The notes below the pieces were generated by a model. It was not told the DNA's origin. It worked only from the letters and a program-made list of their open reading frames with translations, and did not search any database. Positions 16,028 through 24,001 of a stretch of 64,000 nt of DNA are shown here, piece by piece. The stretch is taken from the NCBI GenBank assembly GCA_039821145.1, contig JBCBOS010000005.1:1-64000 (forward strand). Reading direction: 5' to 3'. The stretch comes from JBCCSZ01 sp039821145 (lineage in GTDB: Bacteria > Bacteroidota > Bacteroidia > Chitinophagales > Saprospiraceae). Both the position numbers and the translations under genes were made by a program. Position 1 is the first letter of the stretch; every line of letters starts with the position of its first letter.

Positions 16028-17513
16028 GAGACTTGTTTTTAAAAATGTGAATGGCAAGGCTTGGCAGGACGCTGCAAAGCAGACCAAAAGCAGCCGTCAG
16101 GCCGGGATTTCCAAATGCCAAATGACTATCGGGAAAGAGTTTTTTGCCAAAGAAAAACAGACCAAAATGGACGAGCAAAGCCGCAATGGACATCGACCAG
16201 ACCACGGCCAGGGATACCTTGCGAAACAGCACCCCCGTCAGCAAGGGCGGAACCGCCGCTAAGACCAGGCCGTAGACGCCCACTTGCCCGAAAATGCCAA
16301 GGAGTTTGGGCGGGTTCAAAGTCATCGCAAAGGTACAGACCGCAATGACCACCAAGACCACATGACTGACCCGAAAAGCCGTCCGCATTTTTTCCTCATC
16401 TGAAAGCCGACCGCTCCCAAACCTATCCAATAAATTGACCACCAAGTCATTGGCCGTGATGGTGGAAATGCCCACCAACAGTCCATCCAAAGTGGACATG
16501 GCCGCTGCCAACAAGACCAAACTGATGATGGTGAACAGCCAATCGGGAAATGCATTTTGCAAGTACACGGTCATCACCAAATCCTGTCGGAAAGCGCCCG
16601 TTTGTGGATCCACCAATTGCTCTGGCGATACCACTCCATGGGCCCAAAAGCCCACCAGCAACAAGAGGCAAAACAGAAAAAAGACCACAGAAAAAACCAG
16701 GATGTAATTTCGCACATCCCGGTCGCTCTTGACATACAAAGCCTTGATGAGAATGTGTGGCTGGCAGACCAGCGCGCCGCCAATGCAAAAGCCCGACACA
16801 TAGGTGGAAAACCAATCGTTGTACAGTTTGCTTGTGGGGTTGACGAGGGACAGCAAGTGGGGGTCCTCGTTTTGCAAAGTTTCCAAAAACCCATCCGCTC
16901 CCATCATCCATGTCACCCCCGACCCCAAAACGATCAGACTGATGCCGATCATCAAAAAGCCCTGAAACATGTTGGTGAAAACGTGGGCATAGGTCCCGCC
17001 AAAGAGAACATAACCCGTGACAAAGGTCAGGGTAATGACCAAGGCAGCGACGTTGGATACGCTCAACAGCTTTTGCATCACGATGGAAATCCCGCCGACC
17101 AGCAATACGATGAAGGCAAATGTCAATAGGTTGATGAAAGCAAAATAGAGCGAAAAGTTTTTCGACCCATATCGCTTGCCAATCCAGTCGGGAATGGTGA
17201 GGGCATTCATCTCTGCCCCCATTTTGCGAAAGCGAAAAGACAGGATGGCCAACATGCATACGAAGCCCAGATACACACTCAGCCCCAGATGCATGAAGGC
17301 GCTCAAGCCGTCTACATAGACAAAGCCCGGATTGATGATGAAGGTCGCTGCCGAGGCGGTTGCCGCCGCCAGGGTGACCCCAACTTGCAAGGGAGACAAA
17401 TCGCCTTTTCCGATGGCAAAACTCCCAAAGTCATCCGTCTTGCGATGTCCCAGCCAACCCAGATAGGCCGTGCCGAGTAGATAGATCGCAAATAAGGTCC
17501 AGGCTAGACTCAT
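16020..17513 (-). CDS. Sodium:solute symporter (PanF/SSS family)
   Basis: This 497-aa inner-membrane transporter has about 13 hydrophobic helices and SSS hallmarks such as GLSAFMHLGLSVYLGF and the late helix SLVLLAAAMSTLDGLLVGIST, which matches the conserved sodium-site region. It belongs to a different branch from the VC_2705 symporter at 5.4 kb and has no DUF4212 partner. Its start overlaps the stop of the TonB receptor gene by four bases (ATGA) and its end overlaps the KAS III start. The two transport steps, outer and inner membrane, are thus co-translated. The solute is unknown, but an acid is likely from the ligase downstream. Confidence 0.88.
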   Translation of the reverse strand: MSLAWTLFAIYLLGTAYLGWLGHRKTDDFGSFAIGKGDLSPLQVGVTLAAATASAATFIINPGFVYVDGLSAFMHLGLSVYLGFVCMLAILSFRFRKMGAEMNALTIPDWIGKRYGSKNFSLYFAFINLLTFAFIVLLVGGISIVMQKLLSVSNVAALVITLTFVTGYVLFGGTYAHVFTNMFQGFLMIGISLIVLGSGVTWMMGADGFLETLQNEDPHLLSLVNPTSKLYNDWFSTYVSGFCIGGALVCQPHILIKALYVKSDRDVRNYILVFSVVFFLFCLLLLVGFWAHGVVSPEQLVDPQTGAFRQDLVMTVYLQNAFPDWLFTIISLVLLAAAMSTLDGLLVGISTITANDLVVNLLDRFGSGRLSDEEKMRTAFRVSHVVLVVIAVCTFAMTLNPPKLLGIFGQVGVYGLVLAAVPPLLTGVLFRKVSLAVVWSMSIAALLVHFGLFFFGKKLFPDSHLAFGNPGLTAAFGLLCSVLPSLAIHIFKNKSHA

Positions 17514-19993
17514 TCTTTCTTACTCAGGCCTGGCAAGTTCACCCGCAACTCCAAGGTGTACAGGCCTCTGGTGGGAGCGGAAGCGGTGAATTCGCGAAGC
17601 TCTTGGTTGAACAAATTGCTGGCTGCAGCAGAGATGGTGAAGATTTCACTGACCCGATAGCCCACACCCAAATCCACTGTCACAAAGCCGCCGAGTGGGC
17701 CATAGTTGAAGGTATCGGCACTGCGGGCGTTTTCCACGATGGGCACGCCCCGATAGGTCAAGCCCTCATGGGTTTTGGAAGCGATCTGAAAGCTGGAAAA
17801 ATAGTCGTATTCCTGCACCCAACGAGCAAAGATGTTTCCAAACCACTTGCTGGAACTGTAGTTGAGCCCCATGCCAAATTTGTGATTGGGCGCATTGACG
17901 AGGATGTCGAGAAAGTTCACCGTTCCATCTCCGTTGAAGTCGTTGTCGAGATTGTCTTCGTCTACACTGTAGTCGAAGAAGGAGTAGTTGAAGGTGGCAC
18001 TTAGTTCAGGGGACATGTAGTAAGTCGCGCCAAAGTCGAAGCCGTAGGTGTTTACCTCACCAAAGTTGATGTAGGTACCAACCAAACCGCCCCAGACACC
18101 GATGCCCGTCTGCACCTCCTCGATGGGTGTATCACCGCGCTGGGAAGCCACCCCGATGATGCTGAGCGGACTCAGAAAGTCTTTGGATAGGTTGAAGTAA
18201 CCGTTGGCATCGATGAAGAGTTTGTTTTTGACCACCTGTCCTCGGTAGCCCAATTCAATGGTCTGCAACTTTTCCACCTTTTGCTTTTCCACCTTCGAAC
18301 CATCTGCCAGGGTAAATCCTTCGGCATTGCCCAAGATCAGTCCGGCAAACAAATCGCCATATAGATTGAGGATTGTTGGTGCGGCAATGCCTTGGCCATA
18401 GGTCAGACGCCAGGTGCCCGTCTCTCCTATTTTGAGGATGCCAAATTTGGGGACGACATTGGTACCGTAGACCTCGTGGTTGTCAATCCGGACAGCGGCC
18501 AGGGTCTTCCACCCATCGCCAAATCGGTAGGTCAAATGTCCATACCCACCAAACTGACTGATTTTGATGGGGTCTTCTCCCCCTCCGTCGAGCAAGTAGG
18601 TTCCCAAGCTGTTGGCCTCGTCTCGCTGGTACTGAAATCCGGCAATGACGTCGAGGGAGCCAAAGCTGTTGTTGTACTGCGCCTCTGCATTGAAACGGTT
18701 GGAATCATCTTGAAACAGGGCGCCATTTCCGTAGGAACTCTGGCGGGCATCGGACTCTGTGTCTCCTCTGTCGATGGCGGCGTAGTAGTTTTTGGTCCGC
18801 TGGTCGATGGCGTAGGTGCTGTCCGTCCGACTTTGGGTATAGTAGGCCTGTGCAAACCAATTTTTACCTGCAAAGCGCAATTGATAGTAGTTGATCGACC
18901 AATCCTTGATTTGGTTTCGGCCGACATTGGTCGGTGACAAATAATTGCTGTTGCTGTAGCCCGCATTTAGGATGATGTCAAAATCTTCGACCGGTGTGAA
19001 ATACAAGGCAGCCTCGGCCCGGAGAAAGTCCACGCCATCATCCAGCTCAAATTCGTTGTATCCTTCCCGGACGCCATCTGGCACTGGATTGCCCAGTGAA
19101 TCAATGGCCCCTACCCGGTCGATGAAGACAGAATCCGAAAATTCAAATTCCGTAGCCGTCGTATATTCTCCCATCAATTTGAAGGCAAACTTCTCGTCCA
19201 CCACCTGTGCGTGCCGCAAGCGACCAGAGAAAAAAGCATTGCCATCTCCACTGATGCCGGGATTGATGACCACCGTGGTTCCCTCAGAGGTGCGAGGGTC
19301 TTTGGTGATGGTATTGAGCAGGCCATTGTGTGCATTCGGACCGTAGAGGGTGGCATTGGGGCCAAGGATGACCTCCACCCGTTCGATGTCTTCTTTGATC
19401 GTGGTATTGAGCGGGCCCATGGGCAGGCCGGTGGCGATGAGGGTCGAAAATCGGCCGTCGGTGACCTGCAAGTTCTTTGAGTTGAAGTTGGAATTGAACC
19501 CCCGGATGTTGAAAGCGGGAGTGGCAATGCCAGCCCTGAAATAGTCGATCCCTTTTTGGCGGGCGAGCAGTTCGGCGGGATTGCCAGCATACTCCTCGAT
19601 CTCGCGGGCGTGGATGGTTTCGATGGTGGCGGGGCTTTCGGTGAGTTTTTCCCTCTTTTTCGATCCCGATACCACCACTTCATCCAACTCGGTGCCCAAG
19701 GAGAGCGCAAAGTCCCCCACTGTTTGTTGGCCAGCCTGTACACTGACTTCGATTTCCTGATCTGCATAGCCCACATAGCTGGCGACGAGGGTGTAGGTCC
19801 CGGCTTCCAGCTCGATGGTGTATTTGCCCTCGAGATCGGTGACCGTCCCCTTGATGGTTCCTTTGAGCAGAACGCTCGCGCCAATCAGTTCATTTCCCTC
19901 TGCGGCTGTTACAGTGCCCATGATGGTTCCCGACTGAGCAGACAAGGCGAGGGTCCAGAAAATCATCATCGTACACGTAAAGATTTTTTTCAT
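17510..19993 (-). CDS. TonB-dependent outer-membrane receptor, first gene of the operon
   Basis: The 827-aa product has a signal peptide (to about residue 20). A carboxypeptidase-regulatory-like domain follows (about 22-105, with GTIKGTVTDLEGKYTIEL), then a plug domain (about 110-235, with FNIRGFNSNFN and VEVILGPNATLYGPNAHNG) and a large beta-barrel. The plug motif RVEVILGP is standard for TonB receptors. No SusD partner is adjacent, so it is not a glycan SusCD pair. As first gene ahead of an inner-membrane symporter and CoA-activation enzymes, it likely imports the substrate of that pathway. The 265-bp upstream interval to 20258 holds its promoter; I see no gene there. Confidence 0.92.
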   Translation of the reverse strand: MKKIFTCTMMIFWTLALSAQSGTIMGTVTAAEGNELIGASVLLKGTIKGTVTDLEGKYTIELEAGTYTLVASYVGYADQEIEVSVQAGQQTVGDFALSLGTELDEVVVSGSKKREKLTESPATIETIHAREIEEYAGNPAELLARQKGIDYFRAGIATPAFNIRGFNSNFNSKNLQVTDGRFSTLIATGLPMGPLNTTIKEDIERVEVILGPNATLYGPNAHNGLLNTITKDPRTSEGTTVVINPGISGDGNAFFSGRLRHAQVVDEKFAFKLMGEYTTATEFEFSDSVFIDRVGAIDSLGNPVPDGVREGYNEFELDDGVDFLRAEAALYFTPVEDFDIILNAGYSNSNYLSPTNVGRNQIKDWSINYYQLRFAGKNWFAQAYYTQSRTDSTYAIDQRTKNYYAAIDRGDTESDARQSSYGNGALFQDDSNRFNAEAQYNNSFGSLDVIAGFQYQRDEANSLGTYLLDGGGEDPIKISQFGGYGHLTYRFGDGWKTLAAVRIDNHEVYGTNVVPKFGILKIGETGTWRLTYGQGIAAPTILNLYGDLFAGLILGNAEGFTLADGSKVEKQKVEKLQTIELGYRGQVVKNKLFIDANGYFNLSKDFLSPLSIIGVASQRGDTPIEEVQTGIGVWGGLVGTYINFGEVNTYGFDFGATYYMSPELSATFNYSFFDYSVDEDNLDNDFNGDGTVNFLDILVNAPNHKFGMGLNYSSSKWFGNIFARWVQEYDYFSSFQIASKTHEGLTYRGVPIVENARSADTFNYGPLGGFVTVDLGVGYRVSEIFTISAAASNLFNQELREFTASAPTRGLYTLELRVNLPGLSKKE

Positions 19994-20258
19994 AACGAAT
20001 GCAGTTTACTTTGGTTTTAGAAAATTTGGGCAACTTGTAGCAAGCACAAAATTTTTTTCACCCATTTAAGTCGCAATGCCAATTTTATTTGACGACATGA
20101 AAATAGAATGGGCCTAGAGAAAGAAAAACCGAGAAGGACCATCCAAATGGGTGGACTTTTCCCCAAAAAAGCATCCGCGATCTCATAAACACTTATTTTT
20201 CAGCGGATTAGATGAATACAAGTCAATTGTGGACTCACTCTTTGAAAAAGCCAGCTCC

Positions 20259-21194
20259 TCACTTCAAAAACTCCTTCAGGGCTTTGTTGAGCTGCTCGGC
20301 TTGTTCCCATTGGACAAAGTGCCCAGCCTCAGGAAGCATTTTCAGTTGGCCCCTTGGCAGTGCTTCCTGTCCAGACCGGGCCACCTCTGAGGTGGTGAGA
20401 GAAGCATGCAGAAACCCGTTGGGGATGAGCTGGTCGTTGTCTCCAAAAAAGATCAGGGTCGACAATTTCACATTGGGAAGCTGGTCGAAGACGGGCTCGT
20501 TGAGCATGCCCTGGACACATTTTGAGATCATGGCACAATAGGCTGCATAGGCAGGTGTTTGGCGGAGCTGCAATCGGTCGTCGATCATGAACTGTGCATC
20601 TTCGGGAAAGCGATGAAAATTCAAGTGAAAGTTTTTGACAAGCTGTTCCTCAGGAGTCGCCTGCAACATGGCCGGGGTAAAAATGGTCTGAAACCAAGCT
20701 CTTTCCTTTTCTGTGAAGGTCTCAAAGCCAGCCGGGGCAACCAGGACCAGTTTTTCCAGCTTTCTTGTGTCTTTCAAAGCCGTGTGCAAGGCAATTTGCC
20801 CCCCCATGGAGTGGCCAACCAAGACCACCTTTTTCAAGCCCAATTTGTCGATCAACTCCCGGACGACAGCAGCAAAAAAAGACATGTTGTAGGCAAAGGT
20901 CTCGCTGCCCACAGACTGGCCATAGCCTGGCAGATCAAGTGCGATGCAGCGGTAGTCCTTGCGCAGAGTGGCGATGTTCTTTTGCCAAGCCTTGAGGTTG
21001 CTGCCCAAGCCGTGAATGAACAAGAGGGTGCAACTGCCTTTTCCCTCATCGACATAGGCGATGTCCATGCCATCGGCAAGGGAAATGTTGTGGATTTCGA
21101 ATGGGAAAGACCGATTTGACATAGAAGATGAGGTTTGAGCAGTGCTTGAAAAAACAGACAGGAGGAGGGACAGCAACAGGAGGAAATTTTTCAT
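20259..21194 (-). CDS. Secreted or periplasmic alpha/beta hydrolase
   Basis: The 311-aa protein starts with a signal peptide (MKNFLLLLSLLLSVFSSTAQ). The alpha/beta-hydrolase core follows: oxyanion segment FIHGLGSNLKAW, nucleophile elbow GHSMGG, acid in FFGDNDQLIP and catalytic His in AGHFVQWEQ. An ATG at 21194 is chosen so that the signal peptide is N-terminal; the frame extends 11 codons upstream from 21227. The family includes esterases, lipases and C-C hydrolases, and the substrate cannot be told. It is on the same strand as the TonB operon but separated by 265 bp. Confidence 0.85.
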   Translation of the reverse strand: MKNFLLLLSLLLSVFSSTAQTSSSMSNRSFPFEIHNISLADGMDIAYVDEGKGSCTLLFIHGLGSNLKAWQKNIATLRKDYRCIALDLPGYGQSVGSETFAYNMSFFAAVVRELIDKLGLKKVVLVGHSMGGQIALHTALKDTRKLEKLVLVAPAGFETFTEKERAWFQTIFTPAMLQATPEEQLVKNFHLNFHRFPEDAQFMIDDRLQLRQTPAYAAYCAMISKCVQGMLNEPVFDQLPNVKLSTLIFFGDNDQLIPNGFLHASLTTSEVARSGQEALPRGQLKMLPEAGHFVQWEQAEQLNKALKEFLK

Positions 21195-21407
21195 GACCTT
21201 TTTGTGGTAAAAATAGGGATCATTCATTTGGCTTTGTCATAGAATTCGCTAAATTGCTACAGCTAAGTCTACTACTGCTTTTACAATTTCAATCAACTGT
21301 TATTCAGTATTTTGCAAAAAAACTTCCTGATAAGTCCACCCCGTAAAATTTCGATTTGCGAGTCGCTGTGATCCCTCGTGTTTTAAATTCACTTCAAAAG
21401 AAAAAAA

Positions 21408-22151
21408 ATGAAACGACTAGAAGGCAAAATCGCCATCATCACAGGTGGAGCTAAAGGCATTGGCAAGGCAACTGCTCAGAAATTCATCGAAGAAGGGGCC
21501 GCTGTGGCACTTTGGGACATCGATGAGGAAGCTGGACAGGCAGCCGCCGTGGCATTGACTTCCAAGGAGGCTGAGGTTCGCTTTTACAAAGTCAATACAG
21601 CCGATGCAGCAGCTGTTGTTGCGGCGGCGGAACTCGTGGCCAAGGACTTTGGGCGCATCGACATTTTGGTCAACAATGCGGGGATCACCCGGGACTCTTC
21701 CCTGAAGAAAATGTCGGCTCAGCAGTGGCAGCAGGTCATAGATGTCAATCTGACGGGGGTGTTCAATTGCACCAAGGCCATCTATCCGCTGATGGCAGAC
21801 AATGCTTGGGGGCGCATCCTCAACGCCGCTTCTGTGGTGGCACACAATGGCAATTTTGGGCAGACCAATTACGTGGCGGCCAAAGCAGGGGTCATCGGCA
21901 TGACCAAGGTGTGGGCCAGAGAATTTGGTCGCAAGGGCATCACCGTCAACGCCATTGCACCCGGCTTCATCCAGACAGAAATGGTCCAAAGCATGCCTGC
22001 ACACATTTTGGAAGGCATGGAATCGAAAACGCCACTTGGGAGATTGGGCCGGGCAGAAGACATTGCCAATGCCTACCTCTTTTTGGCCTCTGAAGAAGCC
22101 TCCTTCATCACTGGCACGGTGCTCAATGTAGACGGAGGGCTCATTTTTTGA
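21408..22151 (+). CDS. 3-oxoacyl-ACP reductase-like short-chain dehydrogenase (FabG-like)
   Basis: The 247-aa classical short-chain dehydrogenase/reductase has the Rossmann motif TGGAKGIGKA near residue 12, NNAG, the catalytic Ser in NAASVVAH, and Tyr/Lys in NYVAAKAG. The C-terminus GTVLNVDGGL is typical of FabG and acetoacetyl-CoA reductases. It reduces a 3-oxo-acyl thioester or similar carbonyl with NAD(P)H. The gene lies apart from any fatty-acid cluster and its stop overlaps the start of the next gene, so the two are probably co-translated. Confidence 0.9.
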   Translation: MKRLEGKIAIITGGAKGIGKATAQKFIEEGAAVALWDIDEEAGQAAAVALTSKEAEVRFYKVNTADAAAVVAAAELVAKDFGRIDILVNNAGITRDSSLKKMSAQQWQQVIDVNLTGVFNCTKAIYPLMADNAWGRILNAASVVAHNGNFGQTNYVAAKAGVIGMTKVWAREFGRKGITVNAIAPGFIQTEMVQSMPAHILEGMESKTPLGRLGRAEDIANAYLFLASEEASFITGTVLNVDGGLIF

Positions 22152-23584
22152 AAACGAACAGGATGCGTTCACCACTCAGCAAATTTACGGACTTCACCAA
22201 TCGGCTGCTTCCCAATGAAACGGCCTATCTGCTGTCGGTCCAAAAATTTCAGGACGAAGACCGACTCGACATTTTGCAACGGGTCAACTACAATGCGCAT
22301 CACATCGACCAATTCACCCCCTACAACACCTCTATTGACAAACGGAAATACAACCACTTACAAAACTGGATTTCGACCCGCCTCAAGGCCATCGACGTGG
22401 ACGAGCAATTCAGCCAAATGTTGGATTGGGAGCAAAAGATCATGACCGATTCCATCCAGATCACCGAAGAAAAAGTCTTGCTGAAACAGATCAAAAACTA
22501 CCAACACCCCTCCTATTTTTTCTCCAAATTTTACGAACTCATCGAGCACTACCGCCACTTTCTGCTCATCCGCCTTCGCTATGCCGACCACCAGCTGACC
22601 AACGATTTTCTGGACAGCCATCGAGCCAACTACCTGCAGACCCGACAGATCAAAGAAAAACTGCACGAAGCTTCGCTGGCCATTGTGGGCCAATACTCTG
22701 GCAAAGGCGATGAATCCGAGCAATGGGAAGGCTGGTTGTCCGAGATTTTTTACAACGAAAACCTGGAAGGCCAAATTCGCTACATGGCCCTGGTCCGGCT
22801 CGCCTTCATCTGCTACAACTACCGACGCTACGACTCCTTGCGGGAAAAATTTGATTATCTGGACAAAAAACTGGCACAAGGATTTTACTATTCCAAACGC
22901 CTGCTGGTCAACTACTACAACAACCTGCTGATGCTCCATTCTCACTTTCGGGAATACGAGCAAGCGGCCTACTACGGCTATCTCTCGGTAAGGGCTAAAA
23001 CTCACGACTACCTCCTCTATGCCAACAACCTTTGCGCCGTATTGCTACGCCTCAAGCGCAACCAGGAAGCCCTGGAACTGATGAAGAAAGCCTCTGTCGA
23101 AGCCAAGCGGACCAAAAATTTTCACAACAGAATCAGTTTTGTGGCCTTTTACATGGAGGCCCTCAACAAAAATGGTTTGAGCAAAAATGCCGAGCAGTAT
23201 GGCAACTCCTTCCTGCAGGCCTACGCCAAGGAAATCCTCCAGTACCGCTGGCATTTGTTTTTTTCCGTTTACCTGGAGACCATTTTTCAACAAGGCCATT
23301 TTGAAAAGCTGCTCAAGACCATCCAAAAATACCGCCTCCAAGAGCGCGACAAGGCCTATCGCAGCAACGCCAACTACTTGCCCATCCTTCCGCTGTACAT
23401 CGAGGCATCTCGCTTTGCAGAGGGCAACCTGTCCAAGAAGACGTTCTTTCATCGTCTGACTGCCATTTTGAAGGACTTCGATGTCCACAACAACAGTACG
23501 CTTCGACAGCTGTTGGAGGGCTTGCGGATGCGGGTGCCGGATTTGGGGGAGTATGCGGGGCTGCAGGGGGGCGTCGGCCAATAG
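22148..23584 (+). CDS. Helical repeat protein of unknown function coupled to the FabG-like gene
   Basis: This 478-aa soluble protein (or 473 aa if it starts at ATG 22163) is almost entirely alpha-helical, rich in Tyr, Leu, Arg and Lys. Spaced aromatic/Ala patterns in the second half suggest TPR-like helix pairs (for example YEQAAYYGYLSVRAKTHDYL and NQEALELMKKASVEAKR). No catalytic motif, signal peptide or membrane helix is visible. The first possible start (TTG 22148) overlaps the FabG-like stop by four bases. I do not recognise the family. Confidence 0.75.
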   Translation: MKTNRMRSPLSKFTDFTNRLLPNETAYLLSVQKFQDEDRLDILQRVNYNAHHIDQFTPYNTSIDKRKYNHLQNWISTRLKAIDVDEQFSQMLDWEQKIMTDSIQITEEKVLLKQIKNYQHPSYFFSKFYELIEHYRHFLLIRLRYADHQLTNDFLDSHRANYLQTRQIKEKLHEASLAIVGQYSGKGDESEQWEGWLSEIFYNENLEGQIRYMALVRLAFICYNYRRYDSLREKFDYLDKKLAQGFYYSKRLLVNYYNNLLMLHSHFREYEQAAYYGYLSVRAKTHDYLLYANNLCAVLLRLKRNQEALELMKKASVEAKRTKNFHNRISFVAFYMEALNKNGLSKNAEQYGNSFLQAYAKEILQYRWHLFFSVYLETIFQQGHFEKLLKTIQKYRLQERDKAYRSNANYLPILPLYIEASRFAEGNLSKKTFFHRLTAILKDFDVHNNSTLRQLLEGLRMRVPDLGEYAGLQGGVGQ

Positions 23585-24001
23585 GTTGATCCACAGAGAG
23601 GACAAAAGAAAAACGCTGCACACAGAAAAATTAATTGACAAATGTAAGGTCTATCTGCACGACAAGTTATATATTACCGGAAGTTGACAGAAGCCATTCC
23701 ATTGCTTACACAAGAGCAAGATGTACCCTTCGGGACTGGCGAAACAACACCTGATCAATTCAAAACCAAGAAGGTCACAGACAACAAAATTTGCACTGGC
23801 TTTGCCGAGTCAGCAGCAGTTTAGCCTCTGTAACGTTCTCTTGCATTTCAACTTCATATGGTACCATAATTGCTACTATTGCAAACAACACCGCGGCCCA
23901 TCTAGGGCTTCGAGCAAGAATCAACATACAACGTACAATCAAGGCTGACACGCTGTACAACTGGCGCGGTCGTCCCTCAACATCGGTATGCTTATTGCCA
24001 A
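23585..24001. other. Intergenic stretch without a supported gene
   Basis: About 420 bp separate the helical protein gene from the synthase-GNAT gene. Only short unsupported frames exist here. It must contain the promoter for the downstream gene. A palindromic ATGGTACCAT lies near 23858. No terminator or repeat was recognised. Confidence 0.5.
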
